DNA of 50,000 nt from Chrysomallon squamiferum (GCA_012295275.1 CM022676.1:11895660-11945659); one strand, 5' to 3'. Shown: positions 16,293-27,711, numbered from the stretch's first letter. The notes: a model not told the origin generated them from the letters alone. Numbers and translations are program-made.

Positions 16293-16310
16293 AAAATAGG
16301 TTCTTTAATA

Positions 16311-17144
16311 ATGATGATGATAATAATAATAATAATAATAACAACAATAATAATAATAATAAGAAGAAGAACCACAACAACAGCAACAACAACCATCATC
16401 ATCAACAACAACAACAACAATGATGATGATGATAATGATGGAAATAATAATAATAATCAAATAGAGGGACGTATTAATCAATTGTTTTCTCTAATTCGTC
16501 ACTGAGAAAGATTATTTTTATTTATTTATTTATTTATTTTTATTGTTTGTTCGCTTGTTTGATTTTTATAATGTCCACACTTACGAAAATTCATTTTTAA
16601 CAGTACACACTCACTTACTTGGTTTTACAACATTTGACAACACCACAAACTATTAACAAGATTAGAAATTGCGTGAACAATGAAAGATAAAACAAGTACA
16701 TAGATTAGATAAATAGCTAGATAAATAGATCGAAATAACAAACATATAAATAAATAAATAAATAAATAAATAAAATAAATAAAATAAAATAAAATATATA
16801 AATAAATAAAATAAAATAAATAAATAAATAAATAAATAAAAAATTTTGTGATTGTTAATTCTTTAAAAAACAATTAACAAAAACAACAACAAAAAAAAAA
16901 CCAAAATAACAAAAACAACAAACAAACAAACAAATAAAAAACAAAAACAAAACAACAACATACAAATAAAATTAAAAAAACAAAAAAAAAAAAAAATCTG
17001 TTACCTTGTTTATCTCTGTTGTGTTGCCTCTAGGACACCAGCGATTTTTTTTATTATTTTTTATAAACAAACAGATATACAATCTATAAATAATTATGTA
17101 ACTTTAACATTTTCATTGTAAAACCCGTCAACTATATGTATGTA

Positions 17145-17201
<57 letters not shown>

Positions 17202-17660
17202 AATATGTGTGTGTGTGTATATATATATATATCAAAATTATTCTACAGATAATAAATTCATCATGATAACATCATGTTACAGTTTCAATTATATTTATTT
17301 ATTAACCTGATTTTATTTCTACATGAAATACCTAATCTTGGTAATATTGATGTATTTATTAAATTTTGTAAGTATATGTGTACTTTTACAAATAAATTAA
17401 TTCTTTAATGCAAACATTATATATACACACACACATAACAACAACAACAACAACAAGCCCCCAAAAAACCCATCAATAAAACAACAACAAACAAAGAAAT
17501 ACAAAATATAAATAAATAAATAAAATATAATGAAGTAAAATGAAATAAACATTTCCATTTCATCTTCTTGTTCTTAAATATTATACTTCATGCTTTAAAC
17601 TTACAAAGAGATTAGAACGAAAAATTCCGTAAAGCCTACGAATGCTCAGAATATAAACTC
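16311..17660. repeat. Microsatellite-rich DNA between Ig relics
   Basis: It contains (AAT)n and (AAC)n at 16317-16460, (TAAA)n at 16745-16845, A/CAA-rich DNA at 16860-16995, (CA)n at 17150-17200 and AT-rich DNA to 17.6 kb. No gene seen. Confidence 0.7.
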
Positions 17661-17669
17661 AGCTTGCAG

Positions 17670-17848
17670 AGAGACGCGTATGTGTGAGTAAAACACGCGG
17701 ACGTAACAGAAGTTCAGTGAGACTGAGGTGCACTGTGAAAGGAGCTGTAAATCTGGTGGACGTTGTAGGATTTTTCAGATCAGACACTGCACGTCGGATT
17801 TTTAATAAAGAATTATATGTGTTGTCTTTACATAATGTCAAGAATTAA
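17670..17848 (+). pseudogene. 5' half of an Ig-like exon, relative of gene F
   Basis: An intact-looking acceptor (cagcttgcag, ending 17669) is followed in phase 1 by RRVCVSKTRGRNRSSVRLRC and TVKGAVNLVDVVGFFRSDTA. The second block is almost identical to gene F. Homology stops at about 17793, in the middle of the domain before cysteine 2, and the frame ends at TAA 17846 in unrelated sequence. No signal exon is visible upstream. It lies on the opposite strand from the relic at 16.0 kb. Confidence 0.75.
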
Positions 17849-18017
17849 CTGACAACATGTTTACTACAAAGAGCTACAGATAAAGTAACAGCATTGTCTA
17901 GTAATATAACAATAATAATTTAACCAGTCCAATTAATTTTACTACATCATGAAACATTGTTTGTATTGCAAACTGGTCCGAGTGTAAGTGCATTTTGTCA
18001 TGGTGGAAAGAAATTAG

Positions 18018-18125
18018 ATTTCTATACCGATCTACAAATGAATACACTATACCGATCTATAAATGAATACACAATACCGATCTACAAATTAATATTCTAT
18101 ACCGATCTGCAAATCAATATTCTAT
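18018..18125. repeat. Short ~30-bp tandem repeat (taccgatctacaaat)
   Basis: Four imperfect copies of 'ataccgatctacaaat' plus a short tail. The array lies exactly at the truncation point of the gene B relic. Confidence 0.7.
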
Positions 18126-18335
18126 GTGATACATCTGTCCGTAATTGCGCTGCACCAGGAAACAAATGAGAGGAAAACGACTCGATCTCCTGGTTTTCCG
18201 GTAGGTTACGATGACATCTGAAAGATGTTTTTTTATCTTTATTGTACACGTGAAGGTAACCTGAGCTTGAAAGTTTCACCCGTAATGTTTAAAAAATAAA
18301 AGTACGGTTTGAAGTTTTACATTTCAATTAAGAAA
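18114..18335 (-). pseudogene. Inverted, truncated copy of gene B
   Basis: The minus-strand frame reads VTFTCTIKIKKHLSDVIVTY, RKTRRSSRFPLICFLVQRNY, matching gene B (VTFTCIVKANTRSFDIIVFY, RKARGSSQYSPTFFLVQRTY). DNA similarity continues upstream into the matching intron ('aaatgtaaaac..c.aaac..tactttt'). It breaks at the 18.02 kb repeat before cysteine 2 of the domain, and the frame stops at 18114. No signal exon is found. Gene B lies 3.8 kb away on the other strand. Confidence 0.75.
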
Positions 18336-18829
18336 GTCAAATTTAAAATTAGTCTTGTCCATTAAACAATCATATTATTCAGTTCAAGAGTATTACATTA
18401 AAAACAACAACAACAACAACAACAGCAACAAAAACCCGAAGAAGCTAGAAAAAATGTTAGAGAAATAAACTAACAAAAATCAAGGAATACAAGAAGAAAA
18501 TATCAATGCATCAACCATCGTATTTTGAAACTGAGTAACTTTAAACATTTCTATCACTGTGATATCTATATTTCAACAAACCGGATCAGCTACAGCGTCA
18601 AATGAAAACACGTGGGTAAGTTAAATATGTAGATGTACGTACACGTGTTGTATTTGAAACCTGCCGAGGAAAGAGGTCAAACAGCGCGCCTGTCTGCTCG
18701 CCTTCAGCATCGTGAAAAAATATGAAATGTTTCAACTGTGCCTATTTTTAGTTAGTTTCTTTTTGATATTATTTTTATTTGATACAAATTCACCAGACAG
18801 ACAATGAATACAGTGTGAAAAGTAAAAAG
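18336..18829. other. Intergenic, no gene seen
   Basis: Mostly unique AT-rich DNA with a CAA tract at 18402-18430. No signal-peptide exon for the inverted gene B copy was found here. Confidence 0.5.
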
Positions 18830-19875
18830 TGAGCAGAAGTAGACAGTAGAAAGTGAGTAGTGAGTAGTGAGTAGACAGTAGCAAGTGAACAGTGAGTAGA
18901 CAGTAGAAAGTGAGTAGTGAGTAGACAGTAGATAGTGAACAGTGAGTAGACAGTAGAAAGTGAGTAGTGAGTAGACAGTAGATAGTGAACAGTGAGTAGA
19001 CAGTAGATAGTGAACAGTGAGTAGATTGTAGATAGTGAACAGTGAGTAGACAGTAGATAGTGAACAGTGAGTAGATTGTAGATAGTGAACAGTGAGTAGA
19101 TTGTAGATAGTGAACAGTGAATAGACAGTAGATAGTGAACAGTGAGTAGACAGTAGATAGTGAACAGTGAGTAGATTGTAGATAGTGAACAGTGAGTAGA
19201 TTGTAGGTAGTGAACAGTGAATAGACAGTACAAAGTGAGTAGTGAATAGATAGTGGATAGTGAACAGTGAGTAGAGAGTAGAAAGTGAACAGTGAATAGA
19301 TAGTGGATAGTGAACAGTGAATAGACAGTAGATAGTGAACAGTGAGTAGACAGTAGATAGTGAACAGTGAATAGATTGTAGATAGTGAACAGTGAGTAGA
19401 CAGTACAAAGTGAGTAGTGAATAGATAGTGGATAGTGAACAGTGAATAGACAGTAGATAGTGAACAGTGAGTAGACAGTAGATAGTGAACAGTGAATAGA
19501 TTGTAGATAGTGAACAGTGAATAGATTGTAGATAGTGAACAGTGAATAGATTGTAGATAGTGAACAGTGAGTAGATTGTAGATAGTGAACAGTGAATAGA
19601 TTGTAGATAGTGAACAGTGAATAGATTGTAGATAGTGAACAGTGAATAGATTGTAGATAGTGAACAGTGAATAGTCAGTAGAAAGTGAGTAGTGAATAGA
19701 TAGTGGATAGTGAACAGTGAGCAGAGAGTAGAAAGTGAACAGTGAGTAGATTGTAGAAAGTGAAAAGTGAGTAGGTAGTAGAAAGTGAGCAGTGAGTAGA
19801 TAGATAGTGAGCCATGAGTAGATAGTGAGCAGTGAGTAGACAGTAGAAAGTGAGCAGTGAGTAGATAATAGAAAG
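18830..19875. repeat. 25-bp minisatellite (gtagacagtagatagtgaacagtga)
   Basis: About 40 copies with ordered variants (cagta/ttgta, gatag/gaaag, gagta/aatag). The reverse complement reads tcactgttcactatctactgtctac, related to the array at 20.3-21.7 kb, so the two arrays face each other across about 0.4 kb. The 218-codon minus frame is a repeat translation. Confidence 0.9.
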
Positions 19876-20315
19876 TGTTTATTGTTTCTTCATTGTCTAT
19901 TTTTCATCTACCGACTTTTTCTCCGTATTGTTTCTTCATTTTCTAAAATTTTTCATTACATATTGATTCTTTACTGTCTATTTATTCTTTAAAGTCTGTT
20001 GATTCTTCATGGTCTATTGATTCTTCTGTATCTCTTTGGACACTGTGAGAAAAAGCCGATGTTTGAAAATAAAGATGAAAATAGAGCAATCAAATATCTG
20101 AAAACCTGAAAAGAGGGAATTCAAAACAGCCCTAATTAAGTCAGTAAGGCAACATTTAACTGAAAACAAAATTCAAATTATTTAATCCACTGGAAGAAAT
20201 ATTTAATTAAGCTAACCTACTGCAATAATAATAATAACAACAACAACAACAATAACAACAATAATAGTAATAACAACAATAACAACAAAAACAATAATAA
20301 TAACAATAATAATGT
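19876..20315. other. Spacer between two facing minisatellites
   Basis: Contains a few 'attgattcttyatkgtctatt' repeats (to 20030), unique DNA, then AAT/AAC microsatellite (20225-20315). No gene seen. Confidence 0.5.
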
Positions 20316-21690
20316 TTATTATCTACTGACTGTTAACCGTTTACTCACTATTTATTGTCTACTGACTTTTTATTGTCAACTGACTGCTTATTATCTACTC
20401 ACAGTTTATTGTCTATTGATTGTTAATGATCTACTGTTTATTATCTACCGACTGTTAATTGTCTACTGACTTTTATTGTTTAGTAACTGTTTATTGTGTG
20501 CTAACTGGGTATTGTCTACTAACTGTTAATTGTCTACTCACTGTTTATTGTCTACTGACTGTTTGTTGTGTTCTGTTTATTATCTATTAACTGTTTATTG
20601 TCTACTGACTGTTTATCATCTACTAATTGTTAATTGTCTACTGACTGTTAATTATCTACTGACTGTTTATTGTCATCTGTTTATTATCTACTAATTGTTA
20701 ATTGTCTACTGACTATTATCTACTGACTTTTATTGTCTACTGACTGTTTATCATCTACTGACTGTTAATTATCTACTGACTGTTTATTGTCTACTGTTTA
20801 TTATCTACTAATTGTTAATTGTCTACTAACTGTTTATTATCTACTAACTGTTAATTATCTACTCACTGTTTATTGTCTACTGTTTATTATCTACTGACTG
20901 TTTATTATCTACTGACTGTTTATTATCTACTAATTGTTAATTGTCTACTAACTGTTTATTATCTACTAACTGTTAATTATCTACTCACTGTTTATTGTCT
21001 ACTGTTTATTATCTACTGACTGTTTATTATCTACTGACTGTTTATTATCTACTAATTGTTAATTGTCTACTAACTGTTTATTATCTACTAACTGTTTATT
21101 GTCTACTGTTTATTATCTACTAACTGTTAATTATCTACTCACTGTTTATTGTCTACTGTTTATTATCTACTGACTTTTATTGTCTACTAACTGTTTATTA
21201 TCTACTAACTGTTAATTATCTACTCACTGTTTATTATCTACTGACTTTTATTGTTTAGTAACTGTTTATTGTGTGCTAACTGGGTATTGTCTACTCACTG
21301 TTTATTGTCGACTCACTGTTTATTGTCTACTGACTTTTATTGTTTAGTAACTGTTTATTTTGTGCTAACAGTTTATTGTCTACCGACTGTTTATTGTGTA
21401 CTGACTGTTTATTGTCTACTAACTGTTTATTATCTATTAACTGTTTATTGTCTACTGACTGTTTATTGTCTACTGACTGTTAATTATCTACTGACTGTTA
21501 ATTGTCTACTGACTTTATTATCTACTAACTGTTTATTGTCTACTAGCTGTTAATTGTCTACTCACTGTTTATTGTCTATTGACTTTTATTGTTTATTAAC
21601 TGTTTATTGTGTGCTGCTGTTTATTATCTACTGACTGTTTTTAATCTACTCTTGTTTTTAATCTACTGGCTGTTTGTTATCTATTTTTAA
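20316..21690. repeat. ~18-bp minisatellite (tctactgactgtttatta)
   Basis: About 70 imperfect units with higher-order repetition, for example the block 'taattgttaattgtctactaactg' recurring near 20690, 20810, 20930 and 21055. The array runs to within a few bases of the gene B signal exon at 21696. Confidence 0.9.
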
Positions 21691-21695
21691 AACAG

Positions 21696-21753
21696 ATGCA
21701 GCTGTCTCTTCTCTTCCACTCCTGTCTGTTGACAGCAGGACGCAGTAAGACGG
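21696..21753 (+). CDS. Gene B exon 1: signal peptide
   Basis: A 58-nt exon beginning at the ATG straight after an acceptor-like tatttttaaaacag and ending ACGG|GTGAGT in phase 1. It encodes MQLSLLFHSCLLTAGRSKT, a short hydrophobic leader of secretory type. It joins exon 2 at 22061 with an in-frame Gly20, giving 144 aa in total. The context AACAG-ATGCAG is shared with genes D and E. Because the AG directly precedes the ATG, the 5' UTR must come from another exon or a spliced leader. Confidence 0.8.
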
Positions 21754-22060
21754 GTGAGTTGAGACACAAAACAAAGTGAAATGTAAACATCACACTGATA
21801 GAAGTGTTAAAAATTACTCACTTTCAAAATACGACGGATGATGGGTTAGAACTTTCTTCTTTTATTCCTTTATTTCTGTTAGTTTATTTCCCTATCGTTT
21901 TTCTTGTTTCTTTGTTGTTGTTTTTAAAACTCATACTCTTGAACTGAATAATACGATTGTTTAGTGGACAAGACGAATTTTTAAATTTGATTTTTTTTTT
22001 TTTTTTGAAATGTAAAACCTGAAACTGTACTTTTATTCTGATTATAGATATTCCTTGCAG

Positions 22061-22437
22061 GAAAAGAAGCAGTTTATTTGAACGCTACGTCTGCATTTGT
22101 CAAGCCCACGATTACGGTTACCTTCACGTGTATAGTAAAGGCAAACACACGTTCGTTCGATATCATCGTATTCTACCGGAAAGCCAGGGGATCGAGTCAG
22201 TATTCTCCCACTTTCTTCCTGGTGCAGCGCACTTACGTGTGTCAACCTCGAAATGTCCTTGGGTACACTGTTATCTGCGGGGTGGGTACAAAAAACCCAC
22301 GTGCACAGTGGAGAAAGTACCATGTCGTGTTCAAACTGACGTGGAGCAACCTCAGTCCTATTAATGGGACAAAGTGGAGATGCGGTACAGTGTTCAGTAA
22401 GAAAAAAAGTAATATTATAAACGTGAAAGCGAGATGA
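22061..22437 (+). CDS. Gene B exon 2: single secreted Ig-like domain
   Basis: Acceptor atattccttgcag|GA in phase 1. The domain has four cysteines: C43 (VTFTC), C80 (TYVC), C92 (VICGVGT) and C127 (KWRC). C43 and C127 fit the B- and F-strand cysteines of an Ig fold, with W-x-C replacing the usual Y-x-C. N-glycosylation sequons include NAT at 27 and NGT at 121. Stop TGA at 22435; AATAAA 14 nt later. No transmembrane segment or second domain. Function unknown; a secreted recognition or effector role is inference from the fold and the cluster. Confidence 0.85.
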
Positions 22438-22450
22438 ATATCTTATCCCA

Positions 22451-22456
22451 AATAAA
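22451..22456 (+). terminator. Poly(A) signal AATAAA for gene B
   Basis: First AATAAA after the gene B stop, 14 nt downstream, implying a very short 3' UTR. Confidence 0.6.
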
Positions 22457-22548
22457 GATCTACCGTCTCACATTTATTCATGTAATGTTTCAGTAACATG
22501 TTTTAGGATGACGCCATCATTACCTCAGTTCAAGTTACACCGTGTAGC

Positions 22549-22668
22549 ATATATATATATATATATATATAAATGATTTCATATATTACTTTTCATTATT
22601 ATATGTATCGATACATAGATACATATATAAACAGACAGATTAGATAGATAGATAGATAGATAGAGAGA

Positions 22669-22730
<62 letters not shown>

Positions 22731-22740
22731 TAGGTAGATA
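22549..22740. repeat. (TA)n and (GATA)n tracts
   Basis: Two (TA)n runs (22549-22571 and 22673-22726) flank a (GATA)n run at 22641-22670. Confidence 0.9.
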
Positions 22741-22767
22741 GGCAGGGAGGTAGCAGAGATATATTTC

Positions 22768-23155
22768 AACTTGTCATTAATACATCTGTTACTGCTTATT
22801 CAACTTGTCATTAATACATCTGTTACTGCTTATTCAACTTGTCATTAATACATCTGTTACTGCTTATTCAACTCATCCATTAATACATCTATTACTGCTT
22901 ATTCAACTTGTCATTAATACATCTGTTACTGCTTATTCAACTTGTCATTAATACATCTGTTACTGCTTATTCAACTTGTCATTAATACATCTGTACTGCT
23001 TATTCAACTTGTCATTAATACATCTGTACTGCTTATTCAACTTGTCATTAATACATCTGTACTGCTTATTCAACTCATCATTAATACATCTGTTACTGCT
23101 TATTCAACTCATCCATTAATACATCTGTTACTGCTTATTCAACTCATCCATTAAT
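22768..23155. repeat. 34-bp minisatellite (ttcaacttgtcattaataca...)
   Basis: About eleven nearly identical units. Three carry a one-base deletion (tctgtactg) and the last ones carry the variant 'actcatcca'. Not coding. Confidence 0.95.
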
Positions 23156-23440
23156 CTGCTGATCACTCAATAACTGCTTTTAGAACACTGCAAGTATTAA
23201 AATTACACCAGCATTATTAGTAATACTAGTACATCAGTATTATTACCGTTACTAATTATACCACGACTACTACCTTTACTACTAGTAATACTGTATCACA
23301 TCGCTAGTGTATATGTATTTATGTATGTGTGTAAGTATCAGTATTCTTGTCTTATTCACCTCTGATCAGACACTTCACATAATTACAAAATTAAAAAGAT
23401 GAAGAAAAACAAAATACCTAATTTTTAGAAAGTTGACAGA
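23156..23440. other. Unique spacer, no gene seen
   Basis: AT-rich DNA between two 34-bp minisatellites of different sequence. Confidence 0.5.
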
Positions 23441-24750
23441 TCGGGACACTGTCTGTTATTTCAATCACTCTTCTTTCTCTGCACTGTTTCTTCAGTGTCT
23501 GCTTTCTCTTTATTGTCTCTTCAGTGTCTGCTGTCTTGATTGTTTTTCCTTGTTTTCATTTCACTCGCTGTTGCTGTCTGTTTCTTTACTGATTTCTGTT
23601 TCCTTCTTGTTTCATCACTCAACTTTCTCTTGCGTCTTTCGCTTCCTCATTGTCCATGTTTCTTAATGTCAACTGGTTCTTCACTGTCTGTTGTTTTTAA
23701 TGTCTATTGGTTCTTCACTGTCTGTTGTTTTTAATGTCTACTGGTTCTTCACTGTCTATTGTTTTTAATGTCTACTGGTTCTTCACTGTCTGTTGTTTCT
23801 TAATGTCTACTGGTTCTTCACTGTCTGTTGTTTTTAATGTCTATTGGTTCTTCACTGTCTATTGTTTTTAATGTCTTCTGGTTCTTCACTGTCTGTTGTT
23901 TTTAATGTCTTCTGGTTCTTCACTGTCTGTTGTTTTTAATGTCTACTGGTTCTTCACTGTCTGTTGTTTTTAATGTCTGCTGGTTCTTCACTGTCTGTTG
24001 TTTTTAATGTCTATTGGTTCTTCACTGTCTATTGTTTTTAATGTCTACTGATTCTTCACTGTCTGTTGTTTTTAATTTCTACTGGTTCTTCACTGTCTGT
24101 TGTTTTTAATGTCTACTGGTTCTTCACTGTCTGTTGTTTTTAATGTCTATTGGTTCTTCACTGTCTATTGTTTTTAATGTCTTCTGGTTCTTCACTGTCT
24201 GTTGTTTTTAATGTCTTCTGGTTCTTCACTGTCTGTTGTTTTTAATGTCTACTGGTTCTTCACTGTCTGTTGTTTTTAATGTCTACTGGTTCTTCACTGT
24301 CTGTTGTTTTTAATGTCTATTGGTTCTTCACTGTCTGTTGTTTTTAATGTCTACTGGTTCTTCACTGTCTGTTGTTTTTAATGTCTACTGGTTCTTCACT
24401 GTCTGTTGTTTTTAATGTCTACTGGTTCTTCACTGTCTATTGTTTTTAATGTCTTCTGGTTCTTCACTGTCTGTTGTTTTTAATGTCTTCTGGTTCTTCA
24501 CTGTCTATTGTTTCTTAATGTCTTCTTGTTCTTCAATGTCTATTGTTTTTAATGTCTACTGGTTCTTCACTGTCTATTGTTTTTAGTGTCTACTGGTTCT
24601 TCACTGTCTATTGTTTTTAATGTCTATTGGTTCTTCACTGTCTATTGTTTTTAATATCTATTGGTCCTTGACTGTCTATTGTTTTTAATGTCTATTGGTT
24701 CTTCAGTGTCTATTATTTTAATGTCTACTGGTCCTTGACTGTCTATTGTT
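23441..24750. repeat. 34-bp minisatellite (ttcttcactgtctgttgttt...)
   Basis: About 32 units of ttcttcactgtctgttgttt-ttaatgtctactgg with a more degenerate 5' end. Variants (attgg, cttctgg) recur in order, showing block-wise expansion. It ends exactly where the C/D duplicated 3' flank begins. Confidence 0.95.
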
Positions 24751-26194
24751 TTTTGTGACTTTCTCATTGCTGTATCTATTCTTATTTTGTTTGGGACGAG
24801 TTTGGTTGGTGCCATCAGAAATATAAAGAAGATGATGTACTTTTATACATGCCAGTAATGCATTTCTGAAATAATGATATCTTTGCCAACAGCAGCTCAT
24901 AATGAGTATTTTTAGTCTTTTTTTATTCTAACAGAGTGTTGTGTTATTTAATGCTACGGAAAATTTTAGTGGTGAATTGTTATTATAGACTGATTATAAA
25001 ATTAGTATTCCAGATGAAGTTTCCCTTATCCCAAAAATTAGCTTCGAAAATTTCTCCACACATTACACAATTGTCAGGTAGAAAATGACATAAAGCTACT
25101 GGATATAAAGATCTGTCACATCATTTTATTATCTACACACATGGACCTAACCAGAAAACCAAATGGTTTCTTGAATATTGTCTATGTTCTGAGTCTGATT
25201 AAATTTACATAAAACAGAGAATATTGAATCCAAAACACACACAGACACACACGAATACACACACAAACACACATACACATGAAAACAGTCAGTTATTAAT
25301 AAAATATGATTTTTCCATCTTGATTTGCTCTGTTGACGCTATTTTGCTATGTCACGTTTCTGTTTATGACTGGGTGCGAGGGCGTGCATGTGTGAGTAGA
25401 TGTGTTCATCTGACAGACGTTTATTAGTATATTTTTGGTAATAATTTAAATAAAGTTTTATTACCCTAGCGTTTCAGCTATTTTAGGATGAAAATAAACA
25501 AGTATGACTGACACGTGACAGGTGAACAATATAAGTAAACAGACAAAAACAAAACAAAAACAAATCACAACAAAACAACAACAAAAACAAATCACAACAA
25601 AACAACAACAGAAAAAAAAGAAGAAAAAAAAAGAAAGAATAAAAGTAAAAACAAAAAGAAAATTAATAACAATGATGATGATAATAAAACAATAATAATG
25701 ATAATAATAATAGCAAAAGCTCGGAATTAATATTACGTCCTTATTTATTATAATTTTTTTTATGTTTCTATATTAAATAAAACAGAAACAAAGAAACAAG
25801 AAAAATAAATAAAAAACCGCCAAAAATCAAATAAAATAAATTAAATTAAATAAAATAAACACAAGAAAATATAAAAATAAAATAAAACAGTAAATGAAAA
25901 AATATAAAAAATAAAAATTAGACTTCTGAAATTTCTGAACCTTTGAATGGTATCGTGTTATGGCTCTTCTGTCTTTTGAATTTACTGCACTTAATGAAGA
26001 CAGTAAAAAAAAAAAAGAAAGAACGTTTAAGAAAATATAGAGCAAAGTTTTATAATAACAGACACACAATTAGATCAACTGAGATAGGCTGACAGAAAAA
26101 TAGAGACACACAGACAAATGGCGAGACAAAAAGATGGTGTTGTACACAGCGTATTTCAAATAAAAAAGGAGGAAACTAAATGACAGGTTTTACT
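24751..26194. other. 3' flank of gene C, duplicated at 30.09-31.47 kb
   Basis: The sequence from 'ttgtgactttctcattgctg' onward, including 'aacagagtgttgtgtt', the lysine-rich-looking A tracts and (CA)n at 25230-25280, matches 30086-31468 at an offset near 5.3 kb. It marks the left part of a tandem duplication. No gene seen inside; the frame at 25827-26069 is low complexity. Confidence 0.7.
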
Positions 26195-26200
26195 TTTATT
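26195..26200 (-). terminator. Poly(A) signal for gene C
   Basis: AATAAA on the minus strand 46 bp past the stop, within a block (AATAAAAGTAAAACC..GTCATTT) conserved after genes D and E. Confidence 0.7.
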
Positions 26201-26245
26201 CAAGACTGTGACGTGTAACATGCAGTCACAGGACGTCGTCGTTGT

Positions 26246-26598
26246 CTACGTGATGACAATGGTGTTGCTCATGAAACCCGTGTGGAGACCACACTGCCAC
26301 TGACTCGGGCCAATTTTCGAGCGGTTCATGAGCAGGTAGTATTTCCGTTCTTTCGGATCGCTTTCCAGCGTGCCTTCCCCGCACTTCATTTTAGTGTAGG
26401 ATCTGTTTTCCAGTGGGTAACACTCGCCGTCTCCCTGCAGGAAACTCACGTAAGGTTCGAGAACTCCGTGATGGTTGTCCTCCACTTCTTTGTAGAAACT
26501 GATGAGCGGGGAGAACATCTTCTCCCTCGGCAGCGAGCACATCAGTTCAAGAGTCGGCTGTCGTGAGATAGCGAGCAGTTTTACTGGAGTGTTAGAAT
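26246..26598 (-). CDS. Gene C exon 3: second Ig-like domain
   Basis: Minus strand. Acceptor TGTGTTTTCAG|ATTCTAAC completes Tyr148 in phase 1; the exon runs to a stop at 26246 with the C-terminus MSNTIVIT. Cysteines C168 (LMC), C207 (GDGEC), C220 (MKCGEGT) and C250 (QWQC) follow the family pattern. SLPREKMFSPLISFYKEV and YVSFLQGDGECY match gene E's second domain. The chain ends shortly after the fourth cysteine with no membrane anchor. The acceptor is the last in a row of tandem copies (see 26599-27118). Confidence 0.87.
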
Positions 26599-27118
26599 CT
26601 GAAAACACAAACACATGGAGTGTTAGAATCTGAAAATAAAACAAACACATGGCGTGTTAGAATCTGAAAACACAAACACATGGAGTGTTAGAATCTGAAA
26701 ACACAAACACATTGAGTGTTAGAATCTGAAAACACAAACACATGGAGTGTTAGAATCTGAAAACACAAAAACATGGAGTGTTAGAATCTGAAAACACAAA
26801 CACATTGAGTGTTAGAATCTGAAAACAAAACAAACACATGGAGTGTTAGAATCTGAAAACACAAACACATGGAGTGTTAGAATCTGAAAACACAAAAACA
26901 TGGAGTGTTAGAATTTGAAAACACAAAAACATGGAGTGTTAGAATCTGAAAACACAAAAACATGGAGTGTTAGAATTTGAAAACACAAAAACATGGAGTG
27001 TTAGAATTTGAAAACACAAAAACATGGAGTGTTAGAATTTGAAAACACAAAAACATGGAGTGTTAGAATCTGAAAACACAAAATCATGGAGTGTTAGAAT
27101 CTGAAAACACAAACACAC
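26599..27118 (-). repeat. 31-bp minisatellite of duplicated 3' splice sites (gene C intron 2)
   Basis: On the minus strand the unit is TTTTCAG-ATTCTAACACTCCA followed by TGTGTTTGTG, so every unit repeats the acceptor plus the first 14 nt of exon 3. I count 16 units upstream of the true junction at 26598/26599. Twelve keep CAG; four read CAAATTC and have lost the AG. The array fills most of the 729-bp intron. Confidence 0.93.
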
Positions 27119-27327
27119 TAAATATTCTGGCAAACTTCCCCTGTCATGAAAGCTTTAAATGGTAATCACAAAAGAACATCGCATTTGAAAATGATTTGAT
27201 GGTACGAATTTGTACCCGAGATTAACTAAACTGGTCATGAATCGATCAGAGATGTGACGGATGATAACAAAAGTGATATATGTGTATATATATATATATT
27301 TATCTATCTATCTATATACAAACTCAC

Positions 27328-27711
27328 ACGACGTTTTCAGAGTAAGAGGAAGAACGTTGCTGGTTTGGTCGTGTGCCTCACACTTCCAGGTCGTTTCGAA
27401 GGGCAGCGCGTTCAAATCCCCGGGTCTGACGAGTTTGTAGCCGTACACCCTCCACACTGGCTCGTCCATGTTCGTCCCCGCCCCACAGGTCACCGAATCC
27501 GCGCCCGGGGGCCACAGCTGAGTGACCTTGCAGGTTCCGTTTCGAGTCTGGTGCATCACGGCTCGTCTCCAGAACCTGCCGTGCGCGTCCGTGGCGGAGA
27601 CGGTGACGAGGTAGTCGTCGTAACGAAACGCGTGCGTCACGCAGGCGAACGAGAAGTCTTTGTTTCGGATGGCCACGCTGTTGCTGTAGTGAAGCTTTAC
27701 GTCGGCGTCAC
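27328..27711 (-). CDS. Gene C exon 2: first Ig-like domain
   Basis: Minus strand. Acceptor GTGTCTTCAG|GT and donor ACGTCGT|GTGAGT, both phase 1. Residues 20-147 hold cysteines C43 (FSFAC), C80 (NGTC), C95 (VTCGAGT) and C130 (TWKC), with DAHGRFWRRAVMHQTRNG between the first two. The start SDADVKLHYSNSVAIRNKDF resembles gene D. The domain shows high GC and CpG compared with the flanks, as does gene D's first domain. A secreted Ig-like function is inferred. Confidence 0.88.

Noticed and set aside
18752-19408. 218-codon minus frame with a YSLFTIYCLLTVHY repeat
   Set aside because: Translation of the 25-bp minisatellite; copies differ as noncoding repeats do, and there is no start, domain or splice context.
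22128-22364. Alternative plus frame over gene B exon 2 and its antisense frame
   Set aside because: Shadows of the real exon; only the called frame keeps the acceptor phase, four cysteines and homology to genes C to F.
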